In this document: positions 35,067 to 44,891 of the stretch, piece after piece | Layout of the letters: each line of letters starts with the position of its first letter | Position numbering within the stretch: the first letter of the stretch is position 1 | Assembly (NCBI RefSeq): GCF_001865575.2 | Contig: NZ_CP017561.2 | Span: forward strand, 682,001-746,000 | Source: Paraburkholderia sprentiae WSM5005 | GTDB lineage: Bacteria; Pseudomonadota; Gammaproteobacteria; Burkholderiales; Burkholderiaceae | Length of the DNA: 64,000 bases | Reading direction: 5' to 3' | The notes under the pieces: generated by a model | The model's input: only the letters and a program-made list of their open reading frames with translations | What the model was told of the DNA's origin: nothing | The model's database searches: none | Program-made: the position numbers and the translations under genes

Positions 35067-35234
35067 AGGCGTGCCGACGATCTATTTGAAGTCGCTGCCC
35101 GGATCGGCAGCGACCAGATGATCACCGCGCGACAGGTTGTCCGTATATGGGCGACGGCCCAAAAAATTTCGGGCCGCTTTCGCTAGCGCGCGCAACGGTC
35201 GTGATGGGCTGAATGATCGCTCACAAAAACAAAA

Positions 35235-35264
35235 CACCCCGCAAGCCGTCGATCTTGCGGGGTG
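35235..35264 (-). terminator. Intrinsic terminator of the rhodanese/PCMT unit
   Basis: A perfect 11-bp stem CACCCCGCAAG / CTTGCGGGGTG with an 8-base loop. On the minus strand it is followed by TTTTGTTTTTG. It ends transcription from the rhodanese gene before the toxin-like gene. Confidence 0.85.
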
Positions 35265-35356
35265 TTCGTCACCACTTCTGGCGCAGCGCCAACGAAAAGC
35301 GGCGCAAGGACCGTCAGCCCTTGCGCCGCTTCAATGCGCTGCCTTTGCGGTGAATC

Positions 35357-35680
35357 TCAGTAAGTCGGAACCGACGGATCGACCTGACGCGACCAGGCGT
35401 CGATGCCGCCTTGCAGATTGAACACGTTGGCGTGTCCGCGCGATTCGAGGAACATCGCGACCTGCGCACTACGCGCGCCGTGATGGCAGATGCAGACGAT
35501 CTGCGCGTCGTCATCGAGCTCTTCGCTGCGTGCCGGAATCTCGCGCATCGGAATCGACACGACGCCGGGCATCGACGCCGTTTGCAGTTCCCACGGCTCG
35601 CGCACGTCGAGCAGCACGGGCGCGGGACGCGAGGTATCGGCGAGCCATTCGGCGAGTGCGGGAGCGGTCAGGTTTTGCAT
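35357..35680 (-). CDS. Rhodanese-domain protein (sulfurtransferase-like)
   Basis: 107 residues, one rhodanese domain. VLLDVREPWELQTASMPGVV matches the first conserved block. The active-site loop is CICHHGARSAQVAMFLESRG, whose second Cys is the persulfide-forming nucleophile. The end is NVFNLQGGIDAWS. Single-domain cytoplasmic rhodaneses move sulfane sulfur; the partner is unknown. It follows the PCMT-like gene by 84 bp on the same strand and ends before an intrinsic terminator. Confidence 0.92.
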   Translation of the reverse strand: MQNLTAPALAEWLADTSRPAPVLLDVREPWELQTASMPGVVSIPMREIPARSEELDDDAQIVCICHHGARSAQVAMFLESRGHANVFNLQGGIDAWSRQVDPSVPTY

Positions 35681-35764
35681 CAGCGGGACATCCAGTTCAA
35701 AGGACGGCGGCTTACTCGGCCCGTCCGGATCAACAATACACCTCGAAGCGAGCGAAAACGCCGC

Positions 35765-36418
35765 TTAGAACCTGAACCGCGCCGGCTGCACGGCATTGGC
35801 GAGCGGCTCGACGTAGGTTTCGAACACGTCGGAGATGCGGTATTGCTTCTCGTCGATGCGCGTGATGATTTGCGCCTTCATTACCGGCGCGCTGCCGACG
35901 AACGCCGAGAGACGGCCGCCGACCTTCAGCTGTTCGAGCATTTCCTGCGGCAGCACCGGCAAACCGCCCGACACGCAGATTACGTCGTACGGCGCCGCGC
36001 CGCTCCAGCCGCGCGCGGCGTCACCGGTCGCGACTTCGACGTTCAGCACGCCGTTGGCGATCAGGTTGGCCTTCGCGAGTTCGGCCAGTTCCGGTTCGAT
36101 GTCGACCGTCAGCACATGTTGCGCGCGATGCGCGAGCAGCGCCGCCATGTAACCCGAGCCCGCGCCGATTTCGAGCACGCTTTCGTGCTTCTTCAACGCC
36201 AGCTCCTGCAGCACGCGCGCCTCGACGCGCGGCGCCAGCATGTGCTGGCCGGCCGGCAGCGGCACTTCGAAGTCGACGAAAGCGAGGTCGTGGTAAGCGG
36301 CGGGGACGAAATTCTCACGTTTGACGATCGACAGCAGATTCAGCACGTCCTGGTCGAGCACTTCCCAGGGGCGGATCTGCTGTTCGATCATGTTGAAACG
36401 CGCTTGCTCGATGTTCAT
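35765..36418 (-). CDS. Protein-L-isoaspartate O-methyltransferase-like protein
   Basis: 217 residues from the ATG at 36418. It starts MNIEQARFNMIEQQIRPWEV. The SAM motif is VLEIGAGSGYMAALLAHRAQ, followed by VLTVDIEPELAELAKANL and the PCMT post-motif PYDVICVSGGLPVLPQEMLE. The family normally repairs isoaspartyl residues. In this subgroup the N-terminal substrate site (RENFVPAAYHDLAFVDFEVP) is similar, but SVSGG replaces the usual motif near VTAAP, so activity is not certain. Cytoplasmic. It heads the unit with the rhodanese gene. Confidence 0.88.
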   Translation of the reverse strand: MNIEQARFNMIEQQIRPWEVLDQDVLNLLSIVKRENFVPAAYHDLAFVDFEVPLPAGQHMLAPRVEARVLQELALKKHESVLEIGAGSGYMAALLAHRAQHVLTVDIEPELAELAKANLIANGVLNVEVATGDAARGWSGAAPYDVICVSGGLPVLPQEMLEQLKVGGRLSAFVGSAPVMKAQIITRIDEKQYRISDVFETYVEPLANAVQPARFRF

Positions 36419-36669
36419 GGTGGATTCGGCGGTTTGGTTTGGCGAGCGGGCGACGGCTGCCGCTGACGTTTGTCCTGACCCGGCCCCGGCGGATTGCCGC
36501 GGCCGCGGCTTTGGAGCAAGGCGTTCACTTGCAAGCCGCGTCAGGGGAACTGCGGGATTGTACCAAATGGCTGACACGCCCCGGACGCTCGCGGGCAGGC
36601 GCGAGGCCGACGGCCCCCGTGTTAATCCCTAGCGATCCGTCCTTGCGATTCGCCTCGCCGTCGCCCAAA

Positions 36670-36687
36670 AATGTAATCGATTACATT
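36670..36687. promoter_or_regulatory. LacI-family operator, perfect 18-bp palindrome
   Basis: AATGTAATCGATTACATT is a perfect palindrome centred on CG, the hallmark of LacI/GalR operators. It lies 17 bp before the GTG start of the LacI-type gene, so it probably mediates autoregulation and control of the transporter operon. Confidence 0.8.
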
Positions 36688-36703
36688 CCCGCTGCGAGGC
36701 CGT

Positions 36704-37792
36704 GTGTCCCGAACGCCATCCCGCCCGTCGCCGGCCGTGTTGTCCCGCGCGGGCAGTCAACCTCGACGCCAATCGCAGACGCGGCCGCCGCGCGCGTCCG
36801 ACGGGCCGTCGATCGCCGGCGTGGCCGAGCAGGCGGGCGTGTCGGTCGCGACGGTGTCGCGCGTGATGAACGGCCATGAGAATGTGCGGCCCGCCACGCG
36901 CGATAAAGTACTCGCCGCGATCGACGCGAGCGGCTACCGCGTGAACGAACTCGCGCGCAATCTGCGCACCGCCGAAAGCCGTCTGCTGTTGACGATGGTG
37001 CCGGACTTCGGCAATCCGTTTTACGCGGAGATCGTGCGCGGCATCGACAGCGTCGCGCGGCAGCACGGCTATTTCATGCTGCTATGCGACACCGGCGCGG
37101 ACCCCGGGCGCGAGCGCAGCTACTTCGACATGCTGCGGCGCCGCCGCGCGGACGGCGCGATCTGCCTCGATCCGGCGACGATCCAGCAGGCGCTCGGCGA
37201 GGCGTCGCAGGCGCTGCCGTGGGTCGCGTGCTGCGAGTTCGATCCGCAGATGGGCGTGCCGTACGTCGGCATCGACAACTACCGCGCAGCGGGCGACGCC
37301 GTGCGCCATCTGCTCGCGCGCGGCCACCGGCGCATCGGTCTCATCAATTCCGACGTCGACTATCTGTATGCGCGCCAGCGTCAGCAAGGTTACGTCGACG
37401 CATTGAGCGACGCGGGCATCGCACCCGAACCGCGCTGGCGCATGAATCTGAACAGCCTCGATTACGAAGCGGGCGCGTCGGCCGCGGCCGGGTTGATGCG
37501 GCAGTCCGATGCGCCGAGCGCGATCTTCGCGGTGTCGGACACGCTCGCGATCGGCGTGATCCACGGCTTGCGCAGCGTCGGCAAGCGCGTGCCCGACGAC
37601 GTCGCCGTGGCCGGCTTCGACGACATCTCGCTCGCCGCGCAGATCGATCCGCCGCTCACGACGATCGCGCAGCCGATGCGCGAGCTCGGCGAGACCGCCG
37701 CGCGTCTGCTGCTGCAGCGCCTCGCGAATCCGCAGGCCAACGTGCCGGGCGTGCTGCTGCCGCATCGTCTGGTGATCCGTGGGAGTGCGTGA
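36704..37792 (+). CDS. LacI-family transcriptional regulator
   Basis: 362 residues from a GTG at 36704. About 33 residues of Pro-, Arg- and Ser-rich extension precede the HTH (SIAGVAEQAGVSVATVSRVM), followed by the hinge helix ELARNLRTAESRLLLTMVPD. The periplasmic-binding-protein-like sugar domain has GLINSDVDYLYARQRQQGYV and AVAGFDDISLAAQIDPPLTT. It represses its own sugar operon through the palindrome at 36670. The true start may be later, but no better start was seen. The next gene begins 3 bp after its stop. Confidence 0.9.
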   Translation: MSRTPSRPSPAVLSRAGSQPRRQSQTRPPRASDGPSIAGVAEQAGVSVATVSRVMNGHENVRPATRDKVLAAIDASGYRVNELARNLRTAESRLLLTMVPDFGNPFYAEIVRGIDSVARQHGYFMLLCDTGADPGRERSYFDMLRRRRADGAICLDPATIQQALGEASQALPWVACCEFDPQMGVPYVGIDNYRAAGDAVRHLLARGHRRIGLINSDVDYLYARQRQQGYVDALSDAGIAPEPRWRMNLNSLDYEAGASAAAGLMRQSDAPSAIFAVSDTLAIGVIHGLRSVGKRVPDDVAVAGFDDISLAAQIDPPLTTIAQPMRELGETAARLLLQRLANPQANVPGVLLPHRLVIRGSA

Positions 37793-37795
37793 GCC

Positions 37796-39283
37796 ATGAG
37801 TCTCGCGATCCGCTTCGACGACATTCGCAAAGACTTCGGCCCGGTGCGCGTGTTGCATGGTGTCAGCTTCGAGCTGGCGCCCGGCCGCATCTACGGTCTG
37901 CTCGGCGAGAACGGCGCGGGCAAGTCGACGCTGATGAAAATCCTCGCCGGCTACGAAACCGCAACGTCGGGCAGCGTGCTGGTCGACGGCCACGTGCAGC
38001 GCTTCGCCGGTTCGCGCGATGCCGAGGCGCAGGGCATCGTGCTGATCCACCAGGAGTTCAACCTCGCCGAGCATCTGACGATCGCGCAGAACATGTACCT
38101 CGGTCACGAGAAGCGCCGCGGCTGGTTCGTCGACGATGCCGCGATGCGCAGCGATGCCGCGCGCTATCTCGCGCAGGTCGGGCTCGAACGCGCGCCGGAC
38201 ACGAGGGTGCGTGAGCTGATCGTCGCGGAAAAGCAGATGGTCGAGATCGCGAAGGCGCTGTCGCGCCGCGCCCGCCTGCTGATCATGGACGAGCCGACCG
38301 CGACGCTGACGCCCGCCGAAACCGACCGGCTGTTCGCGCTGATGCTCAAGCTCAAGGCCGATGGCGTGACGATCGTCTACATCTCGCACAAGCTCGACGA
38401 AGTGGAGCGCATCACGGACGAAGTGATCGTGATGCGCGACGGCCGTTTCGTCGCGCGCGGTGAAACCGCGGGCCTTGCGCGTCAGCAGATGGCCAATCTG
38501 ATGGTGGGGCGCGACGTATCCGATATGTTCCCCGACAAGCAGACGGTGCCCGCCGACACGCCGATCGCGTTGCGCGTGCGTGGCCTCACGGTGCCCGACT
38601 GGGTCGACGATCTCAGCTTCGAGGTGCGCACGGGCGAAGTACTCGGCTTCGCGGGGCTCGTCGGCGCGGGCCGTACCGAGGCGTTCGAGGCGATCATCGG
38701 CTTGCGCAAACGCACCGGCGGCAGCATCGAAATCGCGGGCCGGCCGGTCGATCTGAAGAACCCGCGCGACGCGATGCGCCACGGCCTCACGTATCTGAGC
38801 GAGGACCGCAAGGGCAAAGGGCTGCACGTCGACCTGAGCCTGCAGGACAACGTCACGCTGATGACGCTCGCACGCTACGCGCATCCGCTGCTCGACATGA
38901 AAGCCGGTCGCGCGGCTTTGCAGAAGGCCGTGGGCGAATTCGGCATTCGCACCGGCGACCTGTCGAGCCGCGCGCGCATGCTGTCGGGCGGCAATCAGCA
39001 GAAGCTCGCGCTCGCGAAGTTTCTGCAGCCCGACCCGAACGTGATCGTGCTCGACGAGCCGACGCGCGGCGTCGACGTCGGCGCGAAACGCGACATCTAC
39101 TTCCTGATTCATCGTCTCGCCGCGCAAGGCCGCGCGGTGATCGTCGTTTCATCCGAACTGGTCGAGCTGATCGGCTTGTGCCATCGCGTCGCCGTGATGC
39201 GCGCGGGACGCCTGCAAGCGACGCTGACGCTCGAGCATCTGACCGAAGAGGAGTTGATCGCTCATGCGACCGGCACCCACTGA
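37796..39283 (+). CDS. Sugar ABC transporter ATP-binding protein (duplicated ATPase, RbsA/MglA type)
   Basis: 495 residues with two ABC modules. First Walker A is [20 protein letters not shown] and Walker B is [20 protein letters not shown]. The second module ([20 protein letters not shown]) has a degenerate Walker A as usual in CUT2 transporters, then [20 protein letters not shown] and [20 protein letters not shown]. It powers uptake through the adjacent permease. It overlaps the permease start by 20 bp. Confidence 0.95.
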   Translation: MSLAIRFDDIRKDFGPVRVLHGVSFELAPGRIYGLLGENGAGKSTLMKILAGYETATSGSVLVDGHVQRFAGSRDAEAQGIVLIHQEFNLAEHLTIAQNMYLGHEKRRGWFVDDAAMRSDAARYLAQVGLERAPDTRVRELIVAEKQMVEIAKALSRRARLLIMDEPTATLTPAETDRLFALMLKLKADGVTIVYISHKLDEVERITDEVIVMRDGRFVARGETAGLARQQMANLMVGRDVSDMFPDKQTVPADTPIALRVRGLTVPDWVDDLSFEVRTGEVLGFAGLVGAGRTEAFEAIIGLRKRTGGSIEIAGRPVDLKNPRDAMRHGLTYLSEDRKGKGLHVDLSLQDNVTLMTLARYAHPLLDMKAGRAALQKAVGEFGIRTGDLSSRARMLSGGNQQKLALAKFLQPDPNVIVLDEPTRGVDVGAKRDIYFLIHRLAAQGRAVIVVSSELVELIGLCHRVAVMRAGRLQATLTLEHLTEEELIAHATGTH

Positions 39284-40277
39284 AGCCGTCCAATCAGGCC
39301 GCGCGCTGCGCGTCGCGCAGCGGCTCTACACGCTCGGGCCGCTGGCCGGGCTGGTCGTGCTGTGCATCGTCGGCACGCTGCTCAATCGCGACTTCGCGAC
39401 GCTCGGCAACCTGATGAACGTGCTCACCCGTACCTCGTTCATCGGCATCATCGCGGTCGGCATGACCTTCGTGATCATCTCGGGGGGCATCGATCTATCG
39501 GTCGGCTCGATGGCCGCGTTGATCGCGGGCATCATGATCTGGCTGATGAACGGGCTCGCCGCGGGTGCGGCCGGTCATGCGTTGCCGCCGCTCGTGATCG
39601 TGACGATCGGCATCGTCGCGGCGCTCGTGCTCGGCGCGCTGTTCGGCTGCGCGCACGGGCTGCTGATCACGAAAGGGCGCATCGAGCCGTTCATCGTCAC
39701 GCTCGGCACGCTTGGGATTTTTCGCGCGGTGCTGACGTGGCTCGCCGATGGCGGCGCGCTGACGCTCAATGATTCGCTATCCGATCTCTACGGTCCCGTC
39801 TATTACGCGAGCCTGTTCGGCGTGCCGGTGCCGATCTGGGTGTTTCTGGTGGTCGCGGCGGGCGGCGCGCTGATCCTCAATCGCACCGCGTTCGGCCGGC
39901 ACGTGCAGGCGATCGGCTCGAACGAACAGGTCGCGCGTTATGCGGCGATTCGCGTCGATACGGTGAAAATCGTCACGTATGTGCTGCTCGGGATTTGCGT
40001 GGGCGTGGCCACGGTGCTCTACGTGCCGCGCCTCGGCTCCGCCACGCCGACCACGGGCCTGTTGTGGGAGCTCGAAGCGATCGCGTCGGTGGTGGTCGGC
40101 GGTACCGCGCTCAAGGGCGGCGAGGGACGCTTGATCGGCACCGTGATCGGCGCGATCCTGCTGTCGGTGATCGCGAACATCCTGAACCTGACCAGCATCA
40201 TCAGCGTGTACCTGAACGCGGCGGTGCAGGGCGTCGTGATTATTTTCGTCGCGTTCGTGCAGCGTGGGCGGCGCTAG
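39264..40277 (+). CDS. Sugar ABC transporter permease (RbsC/MglC type)
   Basis: 337 residues with eight to ten membrane segments: [20 protein letters not shown], followed by [14 protein letters not shown], then [20 protein letters not shown] and [20 protein letters not shown]. These are hallmarks of BPD_transp_2 permeases of the CUT2 class. The ATG at 39264 lies inside the ATPase gene, suggesting translational coupling. It forms a homodimeric channel in the inner membrane. Confidence 0.95.
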   Translation: MRPAPTEAVQSGRALRVAQRLYTLGPLAGLVVLCIVGTLLNRDFATLGNLMNVLTRTSFIGIIAVGMTFVIISGGIDLSVGSMAALIAGIMIWLMNGLAAGAAGHALPPLVIVTIGIVAALVLGALFGCAHGLLITKGRIEPFIVTLGTLGIFRAVLTWLADGGALTLNDSLSDLYGPVYYASLFGVPVPIWVFLVVAAGGALILNRTAFGRHVQAIGSNEQVARYAAIRVDTVKIVTYVLLGICVGVATVLYVPRLGSATPTTGLLWELEAIASVVVGGTALKGGEGRLIGTVIGAILLSVIANILNLTSIISVYLNAAVQGVVIIFVAFVQRGRR

Positions 40278-40424
40278 CCGTGCGCCTCGAAGCGGCGCGG
40301 CCGCAGTGAAAAAAACGCGGGAACGAAACGCAGCAAAGCAGGCGTAGCAAAGCAGGCGCGGTAAACCAACGGCAGGTCCGAAAAATCGGGGCGAGCGAAC
40401 GCCTCATGATTGGAGACACACACC

Positions 40425-41387
40425 ATGAAGCAAGTCATTCGAGCGATCGGCGCCGGCGTGCTGGCGTTGGGGATCCTGGGCACGAGCGGCGCGGCGCGCG
40501 CCGACGACAAGGTCACGCTGGGCGTCGCGATTCCGACGGCCGATCACGGCTTCACCGGCGGCATCGTCTGGTGGGCCAACAAGGCGAAGGAGGATCTCGA
40601 GAAGGCGCATCCCGATCTGAAGGTGATCGTGAAGACCGCGGCCAACGCGCCCGAGCAGGCGAACCAGTTGCAGGATCTCGTGACGGTCAACAAGATCAAC
40701 GCGCTCGTGATCTTCCCGTACGAATCGGCGACGCTGACACAGCCGGTCGAGCAGGTGAAGCGCAAGGGCGTGTACGTGACGGTGGTCGATCGTGGCCTGA
40801 CGAACACGAGCGCGCAGGATGCCTACGTGGCCGGCGACAACACCGCGTTCGGCAAGATTCCGGCCGAGTATCTGGCGAAAGCGCTCGACGGCAAGGGCAA
40901 CATCGTCGCGCTGCGCGGCATTCCGACCACGCTCGACAACGAGCGCTGGACCGCCTTCACCGGCGTGTTGAAAAACTATCCGGACATCAAGATTCTCGAC
41001 GCGAAGTACGCGAACTGGAATCGCGACGACGCGTTCAAGGTGATGCAGGACTACCTGACGCGCTTCAAGCACATCGACGCCGTGTGGGCCGCCGACGATG
41101 ACATGGCGGTCGGCGTACTGAAGGCGATCGATCAGGCCAAGCGCAACGACATCAAGATCGTGTTCGGCGGCGCGGGCTCGAAGGGCATGGTGAAGAACGT
41201 GATGGACGGCGCGCCGATGATCAAGGCCGACGTGTCGTACTCGCCGAAATTCATCTACGACGCGATCAAGCTGACGGCCGAAGCGCGACTGAAGGGCGAC
41301 AAGCTGCCGGCCACGACGATCATTCCGTCGGTGCTGATCACGAAGGAAAACGCCCAGCAGTTCTACTTCCCCGACTCGCCGTTCTGA
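40425..41387 (+). CDS. Sugar ABC transporter substrate-binding protein (periplasmic)
   Basis: 320 residues from the ATG at 40425, behind GGAGACACACACC. A Sec signal ([20 protein letters not shown]) precedes a RbsB-like domain: [80 protein letters not shown]. It is 147 bp after the permease gene, so it may have a processing site or its own promoter, consistent with the high level needed for such proteins. Ligand unknown, probably a pyranose or polyol. Confidence 0.93.
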   Translation: MKQVIRAIGAGVLALGILGTSGAARADDKVTLGVAIPTADHGFTGGIVWWANKAKEDLEKAHPDLKVIVKTAANAPEQANQLQDLVTVNKINALVIFPYESATLTQPVEQVKRKGVYVTVVDRGLTNTSAQDAYVAGDNTAFGKIPAEYLAKALDGKGNIVALRGIPTTLDNERWTAFTGVLKNYPDIKILDAKYANWNRDDAFKVMQDYLTRFKHIDAVWAADDDMAVGVLKAIDQAKRNDIKIVFGGAGSKGMVKNVMDGAPMIKADVSYSPKFIYDAIKLTAEARLKGDKLPATTIIPSVLITKENAQQFYFPDSPF

Positions 41388-41454
41388 GCGGCGCTCCGGG
41401 CATCGTCTAGCGCGCGCGGGCGTGGTCCGCGTGCAACGTTCGAGGAACCGTACG

Positions 41455-42504
41455 ATGAAAACCATCCAGGGGCCGGCGATTTTTCTCGCGCAGTTCATGG
41501 GCGACGACGTGCCGTTCGACAACCTCGCGCATCTCGCGGGCTGGGCCGCGGGTCTCGGCTTCAAGGGTATCCAGGTGCCGTGCGACCCGCGCCTGATCGA
41601 TCTCGAGAAGGCGGCCGCGAGCGACGCGTATTGCGACGAACTGCGCGAGAGCGCCGACAACGCGGGCGTCGCGATCACCGAACTATCGACGCATCTGCAA
41701 GGGCAGCTGGTCGCCGTGCATCCGGCTTACGACGCGCTGTTCGACGGCTTCGCCGCGCCGCAGGTGCGCGGCAATCCGGCGGCGCGCACCGAATGGGCGA
41801 TCGCGCAGATGAAGCTCGCGGCGCAGGCGTCGCGTCGCTTGGGCTTGAGCACGCACGTGTCGTTTTCGGGCGCGCTCGCGTGGCCGTATCTGTACCCGTG
41901 GCCGCAGCGGCCGGCCGGTCTCGTCGAACTCGCGTTCGATGAACTCGCGCGCCGCTGGAGGCCGATTCTCGATGCGTTCGACGCGGCCGGCGTGGACGTC
42001 TGCTACGAACTGCACCCGGGCGAAGACCTGCACGACGGCGTGACGTTCGAGCGTTTTCTCGCCGCGGTCGAACAGCATCCGCGCGCGAACATTTTGTACG
42101 ACCCGAGCCACTTCGTGCTGCAACAGCTCGACTATCTGGCGTTCATCGATATCTATCACGAGCGCATCAAGGCGTTCCATGTGAAGGACGCGGAGTTTCG
42201 TCCGACCGGCAAGCAGGGCGTGTACGGCGGCTATAGCGGCTGGGTCGAACGCGCGGGGCGCTTTCGCTCGCTCGGCGATGGGCAGATCGACTTCGGCGCG
42301 ATCTTCTCGAAGATGGCGCAGTTCGATTTTCCGGGCTGGGCCGTGCTCGAATGGGAATGCGCGTTGAAGCATCCGCACGACGGGGCCCGCGAAGGCGCCG
42401 AGTTCATTCGCCGGCACATCATCCGCGTGGCCGAGCATGCATTCGATGACTTCGCGGGCAGCGGCGTCGATAACGCGCAGCTAAAGAGCGTGCTGGGCAT
42501 TTGA
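41455..42504 (+). CDS. Sugar phosphate isomerase/epimerase (xylose isomerase-like TIM barrel)
   Basis: 349 residues from the ATG at 41455 (MKTIQGPAIFLAQFMGDDVP), behind CGAGGAACCG. Metal-ligand segments are VDVCYELHPGEDLHDGVTFE (Glu), NILYDPSHFVLQQLDYL (Asp and His), IKAFHVKDAEFRPTGKQGVY (His-Lys-Asp) and WAVLEWECALKHPHDGAREG (Glu). This is the AP-endonuclease-2/isomerase barrel using a divalent metal. It probably acts on the keto product of the neighbouring dehydrogenase or on the imported sugar. Precise reaction unknown. Confidence 0.92.
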   Translation: MKTIQGPAIFLAQFMGDDVPFDNLAHLAGWAAGLGFKGIQVPCDPRLIDLEKAAASDAYCDELRESADNAGVAITELSTHLQGQLVAVHPAYDALFDGFAAPQVRGNPAARTEWAIAQMKLAAQASRRLGLSTHVSFSGALAWPYLYPWPQRPAGLVELAFDELARRWRPILDAFDAAGVDVCYELHPGEDLHDGVTFERFLAAVEQHPRANILYDPSHFVLQQLDYLAFIDIYHERIKAFHVKDAEFRPTGKQGVYGGYSGWVERAGRFRSLGDGQIDFGAIFSKMAQFDFPGWAVLEWECALKHPHDGAREGAEFIRRHIIRVAEHAFDDFAGSGVDNAQLKSVLGI

Positions 42505-42537
42505 CCGACGGCCGACGCAAAACAGGGAGCGCAAGCG

Positions 42538-43689
42538 ATGCAGCGCAGAAGGCTCAGGCTGGGCATGGTCGGCGGCGGGCAGGGCGCGTTCATCGGCGCG
42601 GTGCATCGGATCGCGGCGCGGCTCGACGATCGGTTCGAACTGGTGGCGGGCGCGTTGTCGTCCGATCCCGGGCGCGCGCGGGCGAGCGCCGTCGAAGCGG
42701 GCATCGCGCGCAGCTACGCGGACTGGCGCGAGATGGCGCGCGCCGAGGCCGCGCGCGACGACGGCATCGACGCGGTCGCGATCGTCACGCCAAATCATCT
42801 GCATGCGCCGGTCGCGACGGCGTTTCTCGAAGCGGGCATCCACGTGATCTGCGACAAGCCGCTCGCGGTTTCGCTCTCTGAAGGCGAGGCGCTCGCGCAG
42901 CTCGCGCATTCAAAAAAGCGGCTGTTTGCGCTGACGCATACCTATTCGGGCTACCCGCTCGTGCGGCACGCGCGCGAGCTGGTCGAACATGGCGAGTTGG
43001 GCGAGATACGCGTCGTGCAGGTCGAGTACGCGCAGGACTGGCTCGCCGAGCCGGTCGAAACCGGCGGCGCGAACAGGCAGGCGGGCTGGCGTACCGATCC
43101 GGCGCTGGCTGGGCCGGCCGGGTGCCTAGGCGATATCGGCACGCACGCGTATCAGCTGGCCGCTTTTGTGACGGGGATGATGCCGCGGGCGCTGTGCGCG
43201 GAGTTGCACACGTTCGTGCCGGGACGTCGTATCGACGATCACGTGCAGGCGATGCTGCGTTATGCGAGCGGCGCGCGCGGCATGTTGTGGGCGAGCCAGG
43301 TGGCGAGCGGCGCGGAGAACGCGCTGCGCTTGCGGGTGTATGGCACGAAGGCGGGGCTCGCGTTCGATCAGGAGGAGCCGAACGCGTTGTGGTTCACGCC
43401 GTTGGGCGGTGCTGCCGAGCGCTTGACACGCGCTCGTGTGACAAGTCCGGTTGCCGCGCATGCGACGCGCGTGCCGGCCGGGCATCCGGAAGGCTATCTG
43501 GAAGCGTTCGCGCAGTTGTACAAGGATGCGGCATTGCAGATCGATGCGTTAAACGATGGTCGCGCGCCGCCACCGGAAAGCTTGTTGTTGACGACGGTCG
43601 ATGATGGCGTCGACGGTTTGCGGTTTATCGACGCGGTGCTGAAAAGCAGTGCGGCCGATGGACGGTGGGTGGAGATCGCAAGGGCGTGA
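42538..43689 (+). CDS. Gfo/Idh/MocA-family NAD(P)-dependent oxidoreductase
   Basis: 383 residues. The cofactor fold is [20 protein letters not shown]. The family motif is [20 protein letters not shown] (CDKP in place of the usual EKP). The catalytic region is [20 protein letters not shown], with the conserved Asp and His. Such enzymes oxidise a sugar or inositol hydroxyl. It is the last gene of the LacI operon, 33 bp after the isomerase gene. The pair of barrel isomerase and dehydrogenase is frequent in pathways for unusual pyranoses and polyols. Confidence 0.92.
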   Translation: MQRRRLRLGMVGGGQGAFIGAVHRIAARLDDRFELVAGALSSDPGRARASAVEAGIARSYADWREMARAEAARDDGIDAVAIVTPNHLHAPVATAFLEAGIHVICDKPLAVSLSEGEALAQLAHSKKRLFALTHTYSGYPLVRHARELVEHGELGEIRVVQVEYAQDWLAEPVETGGANRQAGWRTDPALAGPAGCLGDIGTHAYQLAAFVTGMMPRALCAELHTFVPGRRIDDHVQAMLRYASGARGMLWASQVASGAENALRLRVYGTKAGLAFDQEEPNALWFTPLGGAAERLTRARVTSPVAAHATRVPAGHPEGYLEAFAQLYKDAALQIDALNDGRAPPPESLLLTTVDDGVDGLRFIDAVLKSSAADGRWVEIARA

Positions 43690-43731
43690 AGCGTTGAACT
43701 GAAGCGCAAGGCCGGCGAAGCTGCCCAAGCG

Positions 43732-43992
43732 TCAACCGCCCTTGCTTTTCTTGATCTGCGCCTCGAATGCGATATCGAACTTGCTGGCCTTGCGCGGCTT
43801 CTGCGGGCCATAGGCATCGACGAACTTGACGAAGTCGTCGAGTGTGAGCGGGTCGGACACTTTCTTGTCGACCCCGCCCGATTTGTCGACCAGATAGAAC
43901 AGGCCGCCGGACAGGCTGATCGCGGCGAAGCGCGGGTTGCCGGTACGCGTTTTCAGGCGCTCGACGGCGTGAATGGCTCGGGTAGTGCGCAT
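43732..43992 (-). CDS. Conserved hypothetical protein (86 aa)
   Basis: Starts MRTTRAIHAVERLKTRTGNP at the ATG at 43992. It is basic and ends KFDIAFEAQIKKSKGG. The middle (LSGGLFYLVDKSGGVDKKVS, then LTLDDFVKFVDAYGPQ) looks folded. No signal or membrane part. I do not recognise a family; similar short proteins occur in Burkholderiales next to parA-like genes as far as I recall. It lies 37 bp from the parA-like gene in the same direction, downstream of it. Confidence 0.7.
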   Translation of the reverse strand: MRTTRAIHAVERLKTRTGNPRFAAISLSGGLFYLVDKSGGVDKKVSDPLTLDDFVKFVDAYGPQKPRKASKFDIAFEAQIKKSKGG

Positions 43993-44029
43993 GATGAGAC
44001 TGCGGGTGCTGATTGGGTAGAGCGCTACT

Positions 44030-44794
44030 TTAGCAGTTCAACTCCCGATGCAACGCCCGATACTCGTGCGCCAGCTTATGCCCCGGATCGAGATGAATGA
44101 CAGGCGTTGCCAGCTGATGCGATTCGCGGATCTTCACCGACGATGACAAGCGCGACCCCAGCACCGGCAACCCCTCGCTAATGAGTTCGTCGACGAGCTT
44201 CTGCGGCAGGCTCGCGCGAGGCTGGAACTGGTTGATGACGATGCCTTCCACCGCCAGCGCGGCGTTGTGATCCTGCTGGATCTCCTTCACGTTTTCGAGC
44301 AGCGTATAGAGCGCGCGACGCGAAAAGTCATCGCAGTCGAACGGGATCAGACAACGCTCGACGGCGATCAGCGCCGAGCGCGTGTAGAAGTTCAAAGCGG
44401 GCGGCGTGTCGATGTAGATCGCGTCGTACATGTCGAGCTCGTTCAGCGCGTCGCGCAGCTTGTAGATCTTGTAGCGTGATTCGAGCTTGCCGTGCAGCGT
44501 GTCGAGGTCGGGATGGGCGGGCATCACGTCGAGATTCTCGAAGCGCGTCGGATGGATGAACGAGGTGGCTTCCACAGGCTTGAAGCTGAAGCCGAGCGCG
44601 GTTTCGAAGAAGCCGGCGACGGTGGGGTTGACTTCGCTCGCCTGCGGGCCGAGCAGGTATTGGGTCGAATTCGCCTGGGCGTCGAGGTCGATCACCAGCG
44701 TGCGCAACCCTTCGCTCGCGCTGATGGCCGCCAGGTTGCAGACGATGGTCGATTTGCCAACGCCGCCCTTCTGATTGAATACAACGCGCCGCAT
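44030..44794 (-). CDS. ParA-family ATPase
   Basis: 254 residues. The deviant Walker A is VFNQKGGVGKSTIVCNLAAI, followed by LVIDLDAQANSTQYLLG and AIYIDTPPALNFYTRSALIA. RVIINQF-type Walker region appears as GIVINQFQPRASLPQKLVDE. It is a MinD/ParA P-loop ATPase; without an adjacent ParB it is an orphan, perhaps used to position a protein complex or in regulation. Chromosomal parAB would be elsewhere. Cytoplasmic, dimerises on ATP. Confidence 0.9.
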   Translation of the reverse strand: MRRVVFNQKGGVGKSTIVCNLAAISASEGLRTLVIDLDAQANSTQYLLGPQASEVNPTVAGFFETALGFSFKPVEATSFIHPTRFENLDVMPAHPDLDTLHGKLESRYKIYKLRDALNELDMYDAIYIDTPPALNFYTRSALIAVERCLIPFDCDDFSRRALYTLLENVKEIQQDHNAALAVEGIVINQFQPRASLPQKLVDELISEGLPVLGSRLSSSVKIRESHQLATPVIHLDPGHKLAHEYRALHRELNC

Positions 44795-44891
44795 GGTCTC
44801 CCCTTGAACGGAAGCGGTGACGAAGCGCCCAGCATACCCGAGTCGGATGACGGCGCTGATTTCGACGGGGCGCGACGCCCCGATGCCAGCA

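Noticed and set aside
35067..35220. A PAAR domain or Rhs core upstream of the toxin-like gene
   Set aside because: I looked for PAAR glycine repeats and Rhs YD-repeats in all frames and saw neither. Only a short fragment (GDHLVAADPGSDFK, then stop) is present.
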